A stretch of 64,000 nt of DNA, taken from assembly GCA_036429605.1 (NCBI GenBank), contig JAVFKD010000015.1, positions 372,001 to 436,000 on the forward strand. The letters are read 5' to 3'. Every line of letters begins with the position of its first letter. Position 1 is the stretch's first letter. Below are positions 23,907-34,894 of the stretch, piece by piece. The translations under genes were made by a program, and so were the position numbers. Below the pieces are notes generated by a model that worked only from the letters and a program-made list of their open reading frames with translations, did not search any database and was not told where the DNA came from. This stretch comes from Cladobotryum mycophilum. Lineage: Eukaryota; Ascomycota; Sordariomycetes; Hypocreales; Hypocreaceae.

Positions 23907-25947
23907 ATGGAGGAAACTCAGGTTGTCATTGTTGGTGCCGGACCTGCGGGTCTCTGCCTCGGTCTCACCCTCGCAAAGCTTCGCGTCAAAGTAAGCAGCC
24001 ACATATCTTAATGCTTCCTCATGTGAAAGACGTCTAATTCATAAAAGTCCGTCATTTTGGAAAAGGAGACGGAAATCACGACCGATCCACGGGGCGTCTA
24101 TCTCACTGGCGATGCTGTGAGGATACTTCATGATCTTGGCCTGGGTCCTGAGATTGCCGAGATTGGTCATGGTATGTTTGGCACTGCACATTTTTCACAA
24201 TGTTTTTAACGGCAGATACTGATATGGATCATCTAGAGGTCAATAAATGCAATTTCCATTCGAGCTCGTTCAGCACAAAGCCATTTCATGCACTGAATAT
24301 TGGTACCTCGTATACTCTCCAACAAGTCGTGCCCGAGAGCCTTTTGCAAATGCAGCCCAGATTAGGTTCGTGTTTACATATACCCCTTCTTACATTACGA
24401 GGCTTGTTAATGGGTAGTAGAAAATTCATTGAGAAAAGGGTTGCGGCAGTCTCAGTACTGCACACTCCGCACCGGATGCACCGTCGTCGGCAGATCCAAT
24501 GAAGATCCCCCATCATTGAATACGTGAACCAGAATCACGAGCAGCATCAGATAAAGGGCCAATGGCTCATCGGTGCAGATGGAAAAACTGGCATCGTCCG
24601 AAAGCATTTCCTCGAACAATCCGCCGGCATCAGGCAAGAGGAGGGGCTCTACCCTTACCAAGGCACCTGGATCGCCGCCAATCTGAAAATGACACTCCCC
24701 ACGCCTCAGACGCATCCAGGGTTTCCGCTATGGAAGATGGGCTACTCGACTGAGGAAGTGTATGATCTGTTTTGGCCGGCTGGGTGGCACTTTTGCGGTC
24801 CGCCCGGTAAGCCCACGGCGGCGGGGCGGTTTGGACCTCATAGTGAGAGGACCTGGAGACATGAGCTCCGTCAGGAGGACTGGGATGACTCCATGGATGC
24901 GGAGCAACTTTTGTGGGAGCACCTCATGCCAATGATTACTCTTGATAGAGACCTCAACGGCCGGAGATTCCCCCGCGCGGTGCAGTATCCTCGCGATTGC
25001 ATCAATATTCTCCGCTGCAGACCATTCAGGTTCACACACAAGGTCGTCAACAAGTGGTTCCACAAACGGACCATCCTCATTGGCGATGCGGCGCATGTCT
25101 TCCCTCCATTTGCCGGTCAGGGTATCGGAAGCGGGATGCGGGATGCTCACCAGCTGGCGTGGCGGCTCGCCCTGCTCCTCGGCAGCGACGTGCCCGAGTC
25201 CTCGCGCGTCGGCATTCTCCAAGCGTGGGCCCTGGAGCGTCGCAAGAGCGTCGACGATGCGGCGCTGTTTTCCATGCTGAATGGGAGGATGTGCAACGAC
25301 AAGCCGCCGTTTTGGCTCTACGCTTTGCTGAGATTCCAGGTGTGGGTCGATTCGATCCCGTTTCTGCCGAATTTCCCTGATCCGCAGGGGTACAAAGAGC
25401 GCGAAGCGTTTACGACTGTCGAAGGAGGGTTTCTGGTCAGGGGATGTAATGGGGGGCGAGGATGGCGCAGATTCACGTGCAGTCGTCGACGAAACGGGGT
25501 CCCATATTGTCTGACTGTCTTTTGCACAGGGCGGGCAGCATTCTTACGCTGCTTGTTATTAGTTCCGGGACCGAGCACGGCAGACTATACGAGGACGCAA
25601 GGGCAGCCATCTCGGCAACGGGCATCGGACCGGTCCTCCTATCAGAAGACTCGATTGTTGCCTATAACCCCCGCGTGGGCAGCGCATGCAGGGTCAAGAC
25701 CTCGACCGGCGACGAGGTCGAAGTGTACTCGCCCGCCCCGAGGTCAGAGATCCACGGCAGGCTTGTCTCTGGGTATGACGAGCGTGCTTTCGTGAACCGG
25801 CTTGGGGGATCGACGAGATTTGCGATTGTGCGGCCGGACTTGTTTGTGTTTGCTTGTGCAAAGGATGTGGGCGAGTTGGTCCAGTGTTTGGCTTTGCTCA
25901 GGGAGCGGGTTGGGGATGTGAAGGGGAAGTTGGATGGAATGATGTGA
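23907..25947 (+). CDS. FAD-dependent aromatic (phenol-type) monooxygenase, two frame breaks
   Basis: PheA/TfdB/MhpA-like flavoprotein hydroxylase that uses NAD(P)H and O2 to hydroxylate a phenolic ring. Exons: 23907-23990, 24048-24171, 24237-24365 and 24421-25947. Motifs in order: QVVIVGAGPAGLCLGLTLAK (FAD dinucleotide fold), WLIGADGKTGIVRK (DG motif), and GDAAHVFPPFAGQGIGSGMR followed by DAHQLAWRLALLL (FAD ribityl-binding). A C-terminal thioredoxin-like part follows (LLHRAGSILTLLVIS, RFAIVRPDLFVFA). The frame breaks twice: at 24507-24511 (C5), where GRSNEDPP must join IIEYVNQN, and at 25451-25456 (G6), where VRGCNGG must join MAQIHVQSS. One added base at each gives 621 aa. Both are homopolymer runs, so sequencing error is likelier than decay, though a recent pseudogene is not excluded. 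Confidence 0.85.
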
Positions 25948-26495
25948 GATTGTGCTGTATATATAATTTTGGTAGATAGATCATATTAATACATAGTTCC
26001 GTATCTGATCAAGCATGTGTCTCTAGATTGTGTTATGTCCATCTGGATACCTCTATTTAAACACCCGACCTACTCTGATTTTGGACGCGACTTGGTCTAT
26101 TACCTAGGTATTCAGGCACATTGAAGAAAACCGATCATCAGTACTATGTAAAGTAAAATAGTGATGTGAGGAGTAATATTATATGTATTTGGGGGGTGGA
26201 GGAAACTTTAACCAATTTAATCGCCTATATATGGCTTCTGTATCGGCCGTGTACTCATTGAGCTCACTGTAAACGACGTTGTTATGTTACATTTGCGAAA
26301 CCCAAAATGTTCATCTCCTACTATACACATATCTCGAATCAAACATCATATATAGCATCCCTCAAACATTATATCCATCTAGTGACCAACGAAATCACAG
26401 CCCACTGTATAAACACAATGACACGAGTCGAGAATGAGATCCTTTTGCCGGGTCAGTGGTGATCATAAAGGACGCCGCTTCTGGATGACGAACGC
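25948..26495. other. Convergent 3' intergenic region
   Basis: This AT-rich stretch lies between the convergent monooxygenase and FAH-family genes and probably holds both 3' UTRs. No gene is seen. Confidence 0.45.
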
Positions 26496-27466
26496 TTACT
26501 CGAAATTAATCTTATTCCGCAAGACTCCCACTTTTTCCATTTCGACCTCGACCACATCGCCGTTTTGCAAAAATGTCTTTGGTTTGCGGAACGCTCCCAC
26601 GCCTGCGGGTGTGCCTGTCATGACTGCGGTGCCAGCTGGGATGGTTGTGCCTAGGCAGGACACAGTCAGCACATCTGATTCTCTCGGAGACATATTTCTT
26701 TGCGTGCCAACTTACCCTGGCTCATGTGGCTGAGAATCTTTTCTGGAGAAAAGATTAGGTCCTTGTTGAACTCTGCAGTCTGCCGCACCTCGCCATTCAC
26801 TCTGGTGACGACCTTGAAGGATTTGCTGTCGAATAGCTCAGGGCTGATGAGCGATGGGCCGATGGGCGCAAACTTGTCAAATGCCTTGGCAAAGAAGAAT
26901 TGGCCGGCCGAGTTCTTGGGAAGCTGAAACATGCGGCATGACAAGTCGTTGCCAATGGTGTAGCCCAGGATATAGTCCTTAGCTTCGGCTAGAGAAATGT
27001 TCTTGCAGTCTTTGGAGGTGACGAAGACCAATTCGCCCTCGTAATCTAAGAGTGATTTGGCGCAAAAGTCGTTGACGGGGATGTCTTCGCCGGGGTGGGC
27101 GAGTGATGTCGTGGGCTTTGTCCATAGAGGTGGGTATGCTGGGATCTGAAGATCTGCCTCCTTGGCGTGGCTGCGGTAGTTGAGGCCGACGCAGTATATG
27201 GGTATTCCATCTCGAGGGAGGGGCGCAAGGAGCTGTTAATACAAGTTAGATCTAAACCATTGTTACAATCCTCGTACACTTGCAAAACTTACTCGTCGTA
27301 TAATTGTACGTTCTGACTCGCTCTTCGTTGTGAGGGCATCTAGGGTTGTGAATGCATCGATTTTTGCGCCAGACGAGGGTAACTCTTTGGCATCAGGTCC
27401 AAGGTCGGCAAAGTAAGAGTTTCCATCCTCGGATTCGAAGCGAATAAGATGAGAAAAGGACGACAT
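26496..27466 (-). CDS. Fumarylacetoacetate hydrolase (FAH) family protein
   Basis: Members cleave or rearrange C-C bonds of 2,4-dioxo or 2-hydroxy-dienoate intermediates in aromatic breakdown. Exons 27466-27293, 27232-26716 and 26650-26496 give 281 aa; introns of 60 and 65 bp have GTAAGT donors and keep frame. The core begins at PRDGIPIYCVGLNYRSHAKE. Metal-binding acids are visible in LLDYEGELVFV (E-x-E) and YTIGNDLSCRMFQ (Asp). The end TIPAGTAVMTGTPAGVGAF and LQNGDVVEVEMEKVG is typical of the FAH catalytic domain. The N-terminal 60 residues form the usual small accessory segment. It could be a 2-hydroxyhepta-2,4-diene-dioate isomerase, acylpyruvase or C-C hydrolase; beside an extradiol dioxygenase, processing of the ring-fission product is the natural guess. 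Confidence 0.88.
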
Positions 27467-28129
27467 TATGGTGTGGTTGAAAATATCTAGGGATGGATGA
27501 TACAACGAACGAATGATGAATTGGCTGCTGTCTCATACACACAAGATTCAAGTTGGACAGGCATCTCCATCTACTTATCGCTCAATTGAAGCAGCCGTGG
27601 CTCTGATAAGCCCAAGTTTTAATTGTAATCATTCATAAGCAACGTCCCGAGGTTATATCAGCCGAGACATTGAATTCTATCCAGGCATCATCTCGACGCC
27701 TCCGATCCATTGGTTCGATTTCTCGAGGTCCAGCCCTCAGCATTCCGAAATGGAGCATCTAATTCGACGGCGACTTACAGAGGGTCCTTTCAGGGGTCCA
27801 TCAGGCGCCTGGGGTTGTTCCGGCAGCTAGGATTAGCGTTGCATGGAGCCCTGTGAGGCTTCTATTTTAATAGCGCCGGATCCTCGGAGCATCTTCAAGA
27901 CTGGCAACTTCTCCCCCTCCACTCTCTCACACCTTTTCCCACCAACACACCCACCTCACCGTGAATAAATTGCTCCGAGCAAGACCTTCCTGTGGGGATC
28001 CCCCGCATCAATTTGATCGATCCCCCTGACAATCTTTGCGGAACCGTTTTCCTTAGGAATCATTCTCGATTTGTTTTTTTAATCCTTTTTTGCTGATCAA
28101 TTTACCGCGCGGCAACTTGTCTCAAGAAG
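27467..28129. other. Divergent promoter region of FAH and regulator genes
   Basis: This interval lies between the FAH-family gene (minus strand) and the Zn2Cys6 regulator (plus strand). Several CGG triplets occur (for example GCCGGATCCTCGG near 27875), which could bind a binuclear zinc regulator. No gene is seen. Confidence 0.4.
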
Positions 28130-28159
28130 ATGATCCATGATGCACCACCAAGCGTTTGA
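28130..28159 (+). promoter_or_regulatory. Short upstream ORF overlapping the regulator's start codon
   Basis: An ATG at 28130 opens a nine-codon frame ending in TGA at 28157-28159. It overlaps, out of frame, the main start at 28137. Scanning ribosomes meet it first, so it could lower translation of the transcription factor. Confidence 0.45.
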
Positions 28160-30419
28160 CGGCACCTCCCAATCATCGTCATCGCCTGGAGTGACTGCAC
28201 CAACCGACGGTGGCGAAGGGCGACCTCCCGCGTCAAGGGTTTGTGATAATTGCATCTGGTAAGGATTCGATGGCTCCCCCTTTGGTGTACTTCTGGCATT
28301 CGTTGTATGCACTAACACCCAACCGTTAGGAAGAAGGTGAAATGTGCGTGAGCTCTCATTATCCCCTAGTCCTACTCACTCTTGGTGTGGTGTGGCGTGG
28401 CGTGGCGTGGCGTGGCGTGGCGAGGCGAGACATATGCGGAGTGACACCTCCCGCCGTCTGAATGAGTCTCTTACTCTCCTGCAGGTGACCTCGGACGTCC
28501 AACATGTTCCCGTTGCTTCGAGCGTGGGTACACGTGCATTTACTCATCAACACGCCGCAAGCCGGGCCCGCCCCGTGGCTATCATCGTGGTAGCTCGCTT
28601 TCAAGGCGGCCGCAGAGGTCTTCCGGTAAACATGCCCCCTTCGCTAGTCAAACAGATGAGAGGCCTTTTTTTCTCTCCAGGCTTTGGGGGACAACACTGA
28701 TCAGCTTACCTCTTCTCAAGGTCGCAAGGAAGCATCTGTTGGTCCACAGAGTCCCAATGAACATGACTCTTCCACAACCGTATCCGCCTCTACGTCTGGA
28801 CCTGCTCCCTCTCAAGAACCAACTTCAATAGCCAGTCCTGCCTCATCTCAGGGCACAGCGAGTAGGGCAGATTACCCAACTCAACTTAATGTCCTCCCAG
28901 AGGAAGAGGAATATCTGTATGTAAATCATGGCTACACCTACAAGAATTCTTCACTAAGAATGTTGCTCTACTTCCTAGTCTTGGAAAATACTTGGAGCTG
29001 ATGCACGATGCCATACCAATCTTCTCGAGAGCTCGGTTCACACCGAGTCTTAGGGCTTCGTTATACAGCCGCGACCTCATCCTGACCATGATCGTCATCA
29101 CGGCTAGACTGACAGGGTTCAAATTTGCCTCGGACAATTTCGACATTGACGCACGTATTGACTTTATGCTAAGTTCAGGTTCTTTGCAAGAGGCCATGTT
29201 TGGTGATTCCCCCTCACTTGATCAGTTCCGCAAGGCCTGCTTGCTGGCATTCTATGAGTTTCATCAATTCCCCGGGCAGCAGGCTTGGATGCGAATTGGT
29301 AAGATCACCCGCATCGCCTATTGGATAGGGCTTGACCGCCTCGAAAATAATCAGGCCATTTACCCTGATTGGGCCGCAATGAGTGAGGAGGAAGTTGAGG
29401 ATTGGCGATTCGTGTGGTGGTGTGTCTATCGCCTCGACTCTTATGCTAATCTCGCGGCTGGGACGCCCTATTTAATTGATGAGACGATGGTGAACACCGC
29501 ACTGCTGCGAGATCAGCCTTGGGATCGCCCGCCAGGAAGTCAACTAGAGCCCCTAAAACAAAAGGTGTATCTACCATCTCAACCAGACAGTTTATGGGAA
29601 CTCATACCCAGCGTCGCAACTGATTCACCGCAGACCTTAATATTTAACCTCCATATCATTACGGTCACTGCAATGAGGCAGTGCGCACGGGTTATGCAGC
29701 TACACAAGGTAAGGCCAGGAGGCGAGATACTCTCCTTGCTGTCCACCATGAATCAACGTCTCTGTGCTCATCGCCTTGCGCTGCCGACAAATTATCTCAA
29801 CCCTAGACGCAATGCTCTCTCAAACGAATCCGCTTTAGACCACCATGCCAGGCTCGTTACCATTCTTCACCTGCACATGGCGCGATTCATCATCTCGATT
29901 CTGAGCTGCATACGCCTGGGCGAAGGCGAAAAGTGGCTTCTGAGCTGGCAAGAGATCCTTGAGACATGTCAAGACATTGCTGCCATATCGGAACAGTGGG
30001 ACAGTTCATTCTCCCTCAGCGTAGACCCGGCGATATCCTTTATCATTTTCACCGCCATCATCTTTCTTGATCTGCACAAGAAATCTACCCCGTCGGTTAA
30101 CGCTGATCTCCAAGCAAACTGCGAGCACTACCAGACGGTCCTCCTCTTACAGCTTGAGCATTTTGCCAGCATATGGACTGTTCCCAAACTCTTGAGTTGT
30201 GAGTCTCTACCAATACTACCGTGGCCAAGCCGAGCTAACACAACTTTTCAAGTATCCTTTAAGAGTGTTAGAGAGTCGGTAAAGGGTCCTCTCACGTATC
30301 GGCAGGTTCAATATGTACTCTCTCGGTTTGAATCACCGTTGCACCCCCGATGGCTGCAATTTCTCTCATCGGCTCATACAAATCTTGAGGCTGCCGATGA
30401 AGCACATATGGACATTTGA
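28137..30419 (+). CDS. Zn2Cys6 transcription factor with fungal MHR domain
   Basis: Probable cluster regulator. I reconstruct six exons: 28137-28258, 28330-28343 (a 14-nt microexon), 28485-28625, 28721-28916, 28979-30198 and 30253-30419. Phases agree and the total is 619 aa. Joining the first three exons creates the zinc cluster CDNCIWKKVKC...CSRCFERGYTC (C-x2-C-x6-C-x6-C-x2-C-x6-C), with the basic RRKPGPPRGYHRG linker after it. A Ser/Pro-rich spacer leads to the middle-homology region, including LTMIVITARLTGFKFA, ACLLAFYEFHQFPGQQAW and VWWCVYRLDSYANLAAG. The last intron (54 nt, GTGAGT/GCTAAC/CAAG) is itself in frame, so a retained-intron form would stay open. It lies between the FAH-family and NmrA-like genes, the usual place for a pathway-specific activator. 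Confidence 0.85.
28386..28420 (+). repeat. (YGTGG)7 pentanucleotide tandem repeat in an intron
   Basis: Two TGTGG and five CGTGG units in tandem lie inside the second intron of the zinc-cluster gene. CGAGG units follow. Confidence 0.85.
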
Positions 30420-31088
30420 GCTGCGGAGATATTCACACCGCGGCTTACAAATCGGCCCAACATGCACAGCATGACGGAAGCACAAAAATGACATCTGAGT
30501 GTCTGCAGCTGGGCTTACTCTGTCTGGCGCCTGTATTTCGTCTGTCATACCCGCAGATCAAGGGCGAGATATAGCCTCATGTCGCCGAGCACCGACAGTG
30601 CATCACTTGCAGTCACTGATTACGTCTATTCGAAAAAGAATACTAAAATTGTCTTTTATCTAATACGAATGCAGGATAATACAACATGTACATTTCACTA
30701 GATCATCTCATTCATTGGCTATCCCGTAACTCTACAGCCACAACCTGCACACTGGCTTATCTGCTTATACATCAATTCAATCATACGGAGTTAAGACTTT
30801 CCATTATAAATACACGCAACTGGAGGATATCCGACAAAGTCCGAGGAAGGGCATCGTGGAGTCATTTTGATGCATCACAGTCTACTTGTTGACTACCGAT
30901 GTTGAAACGCAAAATTCGATAGTATTCTTACACTCGACGACCCCTGTGATGTGATGGTTCAACTGGTCATTCAGAATTTGCCTCGCGCTAACCCAGTTTC
31001 GTATCCAACTGATCAGCGATTCGCCAGCCCTACTGCGCGGATCACGCCGGCTGTTTTCCTAGTTGGACGACTACCTCTTTTGGTAATT

Positions 31089-31097
31089 CGGCCTCCG
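31089..31097. promoter_or_regulatory. CGG-N3-CCG inverted triplet, candidate Zn2Cys6 site
   Basis: CGGCCTCCG forms an inverted CGG repeat about 110 bp upstream of the TATA box of the NmrA-like gene. The spacing suits a binuclear zinc-cluster dimer and the adjacent regulator is a candidate binder. Such triplets also occur by chance. Confidence 0.25.
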
Positions 31098-31209
31098 ACC
31101 TTCAGTTACGGTGCCCGGTGTTAAGTTCTGAACAGGCTCCGAATTCGTGAGTCAAACAATGGGGGGAACTGAAGGTGAGAACATGGGAGATTGAGAAGAT
31201 GTCAACGAT

Positions 31210-31217
31210 GTATATAA
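31210..31217 (+). promoter_or_regulatory. TATA box of the NmrA-like gene
   Basis: TATATAAA lies 105 nt upstream of the start codon at 31322. Confidence 0.45.
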
Positions 31218-31321
31218 ATCATGGGTCATATCCTCCAAATACCGGCATCTCTTGCACTCAACTCAAAGAGACAAAACGCAGATACACAATCAGCTATTAA
31301 CAAACTACAAGACTTGCAAAC

Positions 31322-32370
31322 ATGGCGACAGCAAAGTACGCAAAGGATCAGCCACAGGGCTTCACCAACCGCATCGAAAGAGTGGCCATTGTTGGAGTAA
31401 GTCATAGCATATTGAATGCACATGGGAAATTATACTAACACAGCATCAGGCTGGTGGTCAGGTTGGAAAGTACATTGCAGAAGAGATTCTGAAGACGGGC
31501 AAACATACCGTCACTGCCCTCTCCCGCATCGGAAGCGACAGTAAGCTGCCCGACGGCGTCAATGTCGTCAATGTCGACTACGATGACGAGCAGTCTGTGA
31601 TCGATGCCTTGAAGGGACATCAGTTTCTCTTCATCTCCCTGGCTGTTACTACCCCTCCGGATACACAGGCCAAGATTGTGAATGCCGCAGCCAAGGCTGG
31701 TGTCCGATGGATCATGCCAAACGTGTACGGCATTGACGGCAACAACAAGAAACTCGCGACGGAGAACCTCACCGCGGAGGGCGTTTATGGGGGCATTGGG
31801 GCGATTGAGAAGACTGGCGTGGCTTCCTGGGTGGCCATGTCGTGCTCTTTCTGGTACGAGTTTTCGCTTGCGATACAGATTGTTGGCTACGGTATCGACT
31901 CCAAGAACAAGAAAATTACGTTTTACGATGATGGCAAGACGATCATCAACACCTCTACGTGGGTGCAATGCGGCCGGGCCGCAGCCGCACTGGTCAGCCT
32001 CAACGAACTCCCCCAGGACGAAAATGACACGTCCACCACGCTGTCGCACTGGCGGAACAAGTACCTCTACATTTCCAGCTTCCGCATCTCGCAGAGGGCC
32101 ATGCTGGACAGCCTGAACCGCGTGCAGGGCACCACGGACGCGGACTGGGATATCGAGCACGAGGGGAGCGAGGAGCGGTTCAAGAGAGGGCTGGGAATCC
32201 TCAAGGGAGGGGATTTTACAGGGTACCCGATGGCACTGTATGCAAGGACGTTTTATCCGAATGGAGATGGGGATTTTGAGAGCAAGTATGGGCTTGCGAA
32301 TGAGGTGTTGGGATTGCCGGTGGAGGATTTGGATGAGGCGACGAGGAGGGCTTTGACGTTTGTTAAGTAG
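31322..32370 (+). CDS. NmrA-like / isoflavone-reductase-like NAD(P)-binding protein
   Basis: Atypical short-chain dehydrogenase of the PCBER/isoflavone-reductase type, 331 aa. Exons 31322-31396 and 31450-32370; the 53-bp intron splits the nucleotide-binding loop, so splicing creates VAIVGAGGQVGKYIAEEIL (G-x-x-G-x-x-G). The fold continues with HTVTALSR, VNVDYDDEQSVIDALKGH and FISLAVTTPPDTQAKIVNAA. There is no classical SDR YxxxK. The C-terminal half (YARTFYPNGDGDFESKYGLA) matches fungal members of unknown substrate. Enzymes of this family reduce unsaturated or aromatic ketones or act as redox sensors. Its place next to the Zn2Cys6 regulator and the FAH-family gene suggests it belongs to the same catabolic cluster; the reaction is not predictable. 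Confidence 0.85.
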
Positions 32371-34894
32371 ATGTTGGAAGATCTGTGGAGGTGAGGATCT
32401 GCATGGTTCATTCAAGTTTATGAGGGCTCTCAAGGAGTACTTTTTGAATGACGATTTATTTATAGATGTTAGGATGTGTTCTCACTCAGAGTAGTTGGCC
32501 TTTCATTGGTGTGTCAAAAAGACTTGTGGACTGATAAGGATATTCTGTATGTGGCTACGGGTGGTGTTTTTCGACACCCCTCGTCTGTGAATGGTGCGGA
32601 TAGGACATTCATTACGAGGGGCTCCGATAGGATGATGGCGTAAAGACTGTGATTATGCCATAGCCCACGTGAGTAGATACGGTACGACTGCTTATAAACA
32701 ATAGTGAATACTAGGGGGAAGTCTCTTGTCCGTATTTAGCATCATCTTATCTTCTCGAAAAGTGTGTGTAGGACAAGGAGGATGCGGGGGTAGATTGGGT
32801 TCATGCTAACGGCCCGTCTTTTTTTTGACTGTGCCACGACCCACAAACGGGCAGCCATAAGGTGAAGCTGAAAAGTACAATAGATGAACTGGTTGTCTAC
32901 TACTAGGTAATGTATTGGATATTGTGTCGGGAGAGTCAGGTGAGATTTGTACTTTTATATATGAGCTGCAGAAGAGGTGGTGGCTGATTGCATGTCTAGC
33001 CACCACATGAATACGACGACGAACGTTCATAACTCCATCTCCCCGCTCGGTTCCCTACAATGATAAATGTTGGATGTGATTTTGGATGTCTCTATCAAGG
33101 AGCTTCATTAGGCTCTAATAAAAAACGAGTTCCATGTGTTAAAACTCGATTAGCCAACGTTTCTTTCTTTATGCAAGTTCCAGGCCCAAAAGGCGATTGA
33201 TTGGCTGAGCGGAAACAGCCAAACGGGATCCATAAGTTGGTGCTAGGTAGCTTTAAAAAACTTGATGAGACGTCAGTGACGTAACGACTTTTTTTTTGTG
33301 TGTGCAACGGTGGGGTTTTCGCAGAAGCCTGAATGGAACCAACTTTGTTGAGAACCACCACCACCACCACCACCAGCTGCTGCTGCTGCGGGAGCGGGGG
33401 AGGGTGTTCATGTGGACAAGGTGGCCTTTTTATTACATTGGGATTGGATGGATGCCCAACGGTGGATTGTCACTGACTAGCAGATGGACAAACACTGGCA
33501 AGTAGACGAATACATGTATGCAATGGACATTGGATGCCTCTCTCATATTATGAGGACATGCCTACAGATAGATACAAGACGCCCAAGCTTGGAGTTGCTG
33601 TGAAAGAACTTGGGAGCTTGGAGCTATGAACAGACAGACAAGACAGACTGACTGACCACCTGGAGCTTCCCCTCCGTTAGTGCAGAACATGGAGTCTCAC
33701 CTCTGGAGCTCCCCCTGTCCATTCCATTTCCGGCAGCTCACAAGCCATGGAGCCCTGAATGAACGCCTCTTCTGTTCAAGTTGAGCATTAGTCTCTTGGG
33801 GAGGATGATGTTGACCTTTGAGAGTCCAGCCTTTGAGAATATTTGCTGCACTTGTATTTTCTTTTCTTTTCTTTTTCTTCATTGGCAGTGGTGTCTATTT
33901 TATTACGTTTATCGGTTCGTTACCCATGATAAGAAACAGTGGAGGTAGAAAGAGTGATAGCTGGGCTATCCATACCTTATTTTCGCAGCCCTGATCGATC
34001 GATGCCTTGCATTCGCAACTACAAGTACAGATAGAGGTCATTCTAGAACTTCAATTGTAGGCACCTCAGCGTACAACGTCGGTCCTCCCCTCCCTAGAAC
34101 CTAATCAACCGCCCGTTACTTCCAATGGAATGGTGACGCCACAATGCCTACCTAGTACCTACCGCAACTGCACTGCACCACCACCACCACCACCGCCTTT
34201 CAGGGCTCTGGGCTCCATCACTTCCAAGGTGGCATGGACTAACAACAACACAACAGCCATGGAAGGCCTGGGCTACCTTGGATATCGCCATCCACACACC
34301 ATCAATCATGGACCTTTTTTTCCTTTTTTACCGTACCACTCGCGTCTCTCTACCTAATCTCGCCCATTAATAACCTAGTACTACATACTATCTACTTTTA
34401 CATGACTCTCCCTTGTTCCCTGTTGTTTCCTGCGTAATTATTTCCTTATTTAGTCGTTTTTCTTGGTATTCTTTTCTCTCCTTCCTTCTCTTCTCCCTCC
34501 TCCATCCATCCAACCTAATGCTTGTCCATTTTGGAATTGATCTACTACTCCCCATCCTCCACCTACTTTGCTTTTACTTACGTACATACATACACATACT
34601 GCTGTACAGCCTGCTAATCTTTGGTGGTTTTTTGTCTTAGCTTTGCCGTGCCCAAAGCTCCAGCAAAGCGGTTCCCCCCCCCTCTGTTCTCGTCCCAACA
34701 GAGCGGATCGCCGTCTGATCCCTGCAACCTTATAGCTGCCCAGCAGACAAACAAAGGACGCTAAACTGAACCAAGGGAGCTCCCCTCTCCCCCTCCAGAG
34801 AGAGGTCAGGTTCAGGTTCAGGTGCTGGAAACGGTTGCAGACAAAAGTCGGCGCGGGGCATCCGTCGCGCTGGCCCCTCTCTCTTCTCTTCATC
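32371..34894. other. Long intergenic region, debranching-enzyme promoter and leader
   Basis: I find no gene. The last 700 nt before the debranching enzyme are pyrimidine-rich and look like a promoter or long 5' leader. CCA and CTG trinucleotide runs lie at 33355-33389. Confidence 0.45.
33355..33389. repeat. (CCA)n followed by (CTG)n trinucleotide repeats
   Basis: About seven CCA units are followed directly by about five CTG units in non-coding sequence. Confidence 0.8.

Larger units (their letters stand above)
30420..31321. other. Intergenic region and NmrA-like gene promoter
   Basis: It separates the Zn2Cys6 gene from the NmrA-like gene. The proximal part carries a TATA box and a CGG-N3-CCG motif, listed separately. 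No gene is seen. Confidence 0.45.

Noticed and set aside
28681..28720. Frame break in the Zn2Cys6 gene at the G5 run (28685-28689)
   Set aside because: Using the acceptor at 28720 (CTCAAG) instead of 28680 gives a 95-bp intron and a continuous frame, so no error is needed.
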